From Lacrimispora celerecrescens (GTDB taxonomy: Bacteria; Bacillota; Clostridia; Lachnospirales; Lachnospiraceae): a stretch of DNA of 34,242 nucleotides. Location: the NCBI RefSeq assembly GCF_000732605.1, contig NZ_JPME01000021.1, positions 1 to 34,242 of the forward strand, given 5' to 3'. A model generated the notes under the pieces. It saw only the letters and a list, made by a program, of their open reading frames with translations. It was not told where the DNA came from and ran no database searches. Shown in pieces: positions 33,094 through 34,242 of the stretch. The translations under genes were made by a program, and so were the position numbers. Within the stretch, counting starts at the first letter, position 1; every line of letters begins with the position of its first letter.

Positions 33094-33342
33094 CTAATGG
33101 CTTGTCCACATTGTACAGATAACCCTTGTGGTACATAGAAATGCCCGTAGATCAGGCCTATGCCTATCCAGGCAGTCAAGAGCCGAGTAGTATTTTGCTG
33201 TCGCAAAATCTTCACTCTTAGCCTCTTGACTGGCTGGAAGTTTGCCATGTCTTTGCGATGCCGACAACAGGAATAAAATCTGTCCCCACTGCCATTCTGT
33301 CGCTTCAAATGCCCTTGCCTGCTTCTGGAACGCATCAGTCAA
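33094..33342 (-). pseudogene. Possible remnant of an unrecognised gene
   Basis: An 82-codon open frame has protein-like composition in its first 60 residues (WQWGQILFLLSASQRHGK and EDFATAKYYSALDCLDRHRP), then degenerates into an unlikely Cys/Thr/Trp tail. The only starts are TTG at 33342 or a GTG/ATG in other frames, and none has a ribosome site. An in-frame stop lies just upstream. It may be a decayed, frameshifted fragment. The 33168-33237 hairpin lies inside it, so an alternative is a non-coding structured element. Confidence 0.25.
33168..33237. repeat. Long imperfect inverted repeat (70 bp)
   Basis: The outer arms 33168-33182 and 33223-33237 match over 15 bp with one mismatch. Inside them ATTTTGC (33192-33198) pairs with GCAAAAT (33203-33209). 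There is no T tract. It could be a structured RNA, a cruciform site or a relic of a mobile element. Confidence 0.5.
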
Positions 33343-33358
33343 AGGAAATGATTAGTCG

Positions 33359-34242
<884 letters not shown>

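Overview
The window looks like chromosomal DNA of an endospore-forming, low-to-mid GC Firmicute, most probably a Lachnospiraceae/Lacrimispora-type clostridium. The basis is strong GGAGG ribosome sites, A+T-rich intergenic regions, many sugar ABC transporters without their own ATPase, a YesM/YesN-type two-component pair, an M-box leader and a BclA-like collagen repeat gene. No rRNA, tRNA, CRISPR array or complete insertion sequence is visible. The family-level assignment is inference.

Layout. 1-0.5 kb: the last codons of an IS200/IS605-type TnpB gene with its right end and guide-RNA-like scaffold, then an isochorismatase-family gene with an internal deletion. 0.7-1.5 kb: three short genes of unknown function. 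1.6-3.5 kb: a cystine symporter (tcyP) with a palindromic operator at its promoter. 3.5-11.2 kb: a DeoR-type repressor divergent from a seven-gene, largely overlapping operon: nucleoside hydrolase, two MalF/MalG-type permeases, UgpB-like lipoprotein, Cof-type HAD phosphatase, TIM-barrel isomerase/epimerase and an MgtC-like membrane protein. 11.2-19.5 kb: a RhaS-type rhamnose ABC transporter (ATPase, two permeases, binding lipoprotein, minus strand), divergent from an AraC-type response regulator and sensor kinase. 19.6-20.4 kb: a HicAB toxin-antitoxin pair with its own operator-promoter. 20.7-24.9 kb: a PTS EIIC membrane domain fused to an EAL phosphodiesterase, followed by a CPA1 Na+/H+ antiporter. 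25.0-28.4 kb: mgtA, a Mg2+ P-type ATPase, behind a leader of about 700 nt. 28.7-30.9 kb: an unknown membrane protein, an NAD-dependent epimerase-like protein and a VanZ-like protein. 31.0-33.0 kb: an aldo/keto reductase and a second epimerase on the minus strand, behind a MerR-type promoter. 33.1-34.2 kb: a possible gene remnant with a long imperfect hairpin, then the 3' part of a collagen-like gene that runs off the window.

The most interesting region is the mgtA leader (27703-28444, minus strand). In transcription order it holds a consensus promoter, an M-box Mg2+ riboswitch, an intrinsic terminator, a 39-codon ORF with a good ribosome site, a second intrinsic terminator whose 5' arm is perfectly complementary over 12 nt to a segment inside that ORF (a candidate antiterminator), and a 30-codon Pro/Asp-rich ORF. 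A 13-nt segment covering the start codon of this second ORF is repeated in its 3' half, so one complementary arm could pair with either copy. The layout suggests ribosome-mediated control stacked on a riboswitch. It recalls the unrelated MgtL peptide of enterobacterial mgtA but has a different architecture. It is inferred from sequence only.
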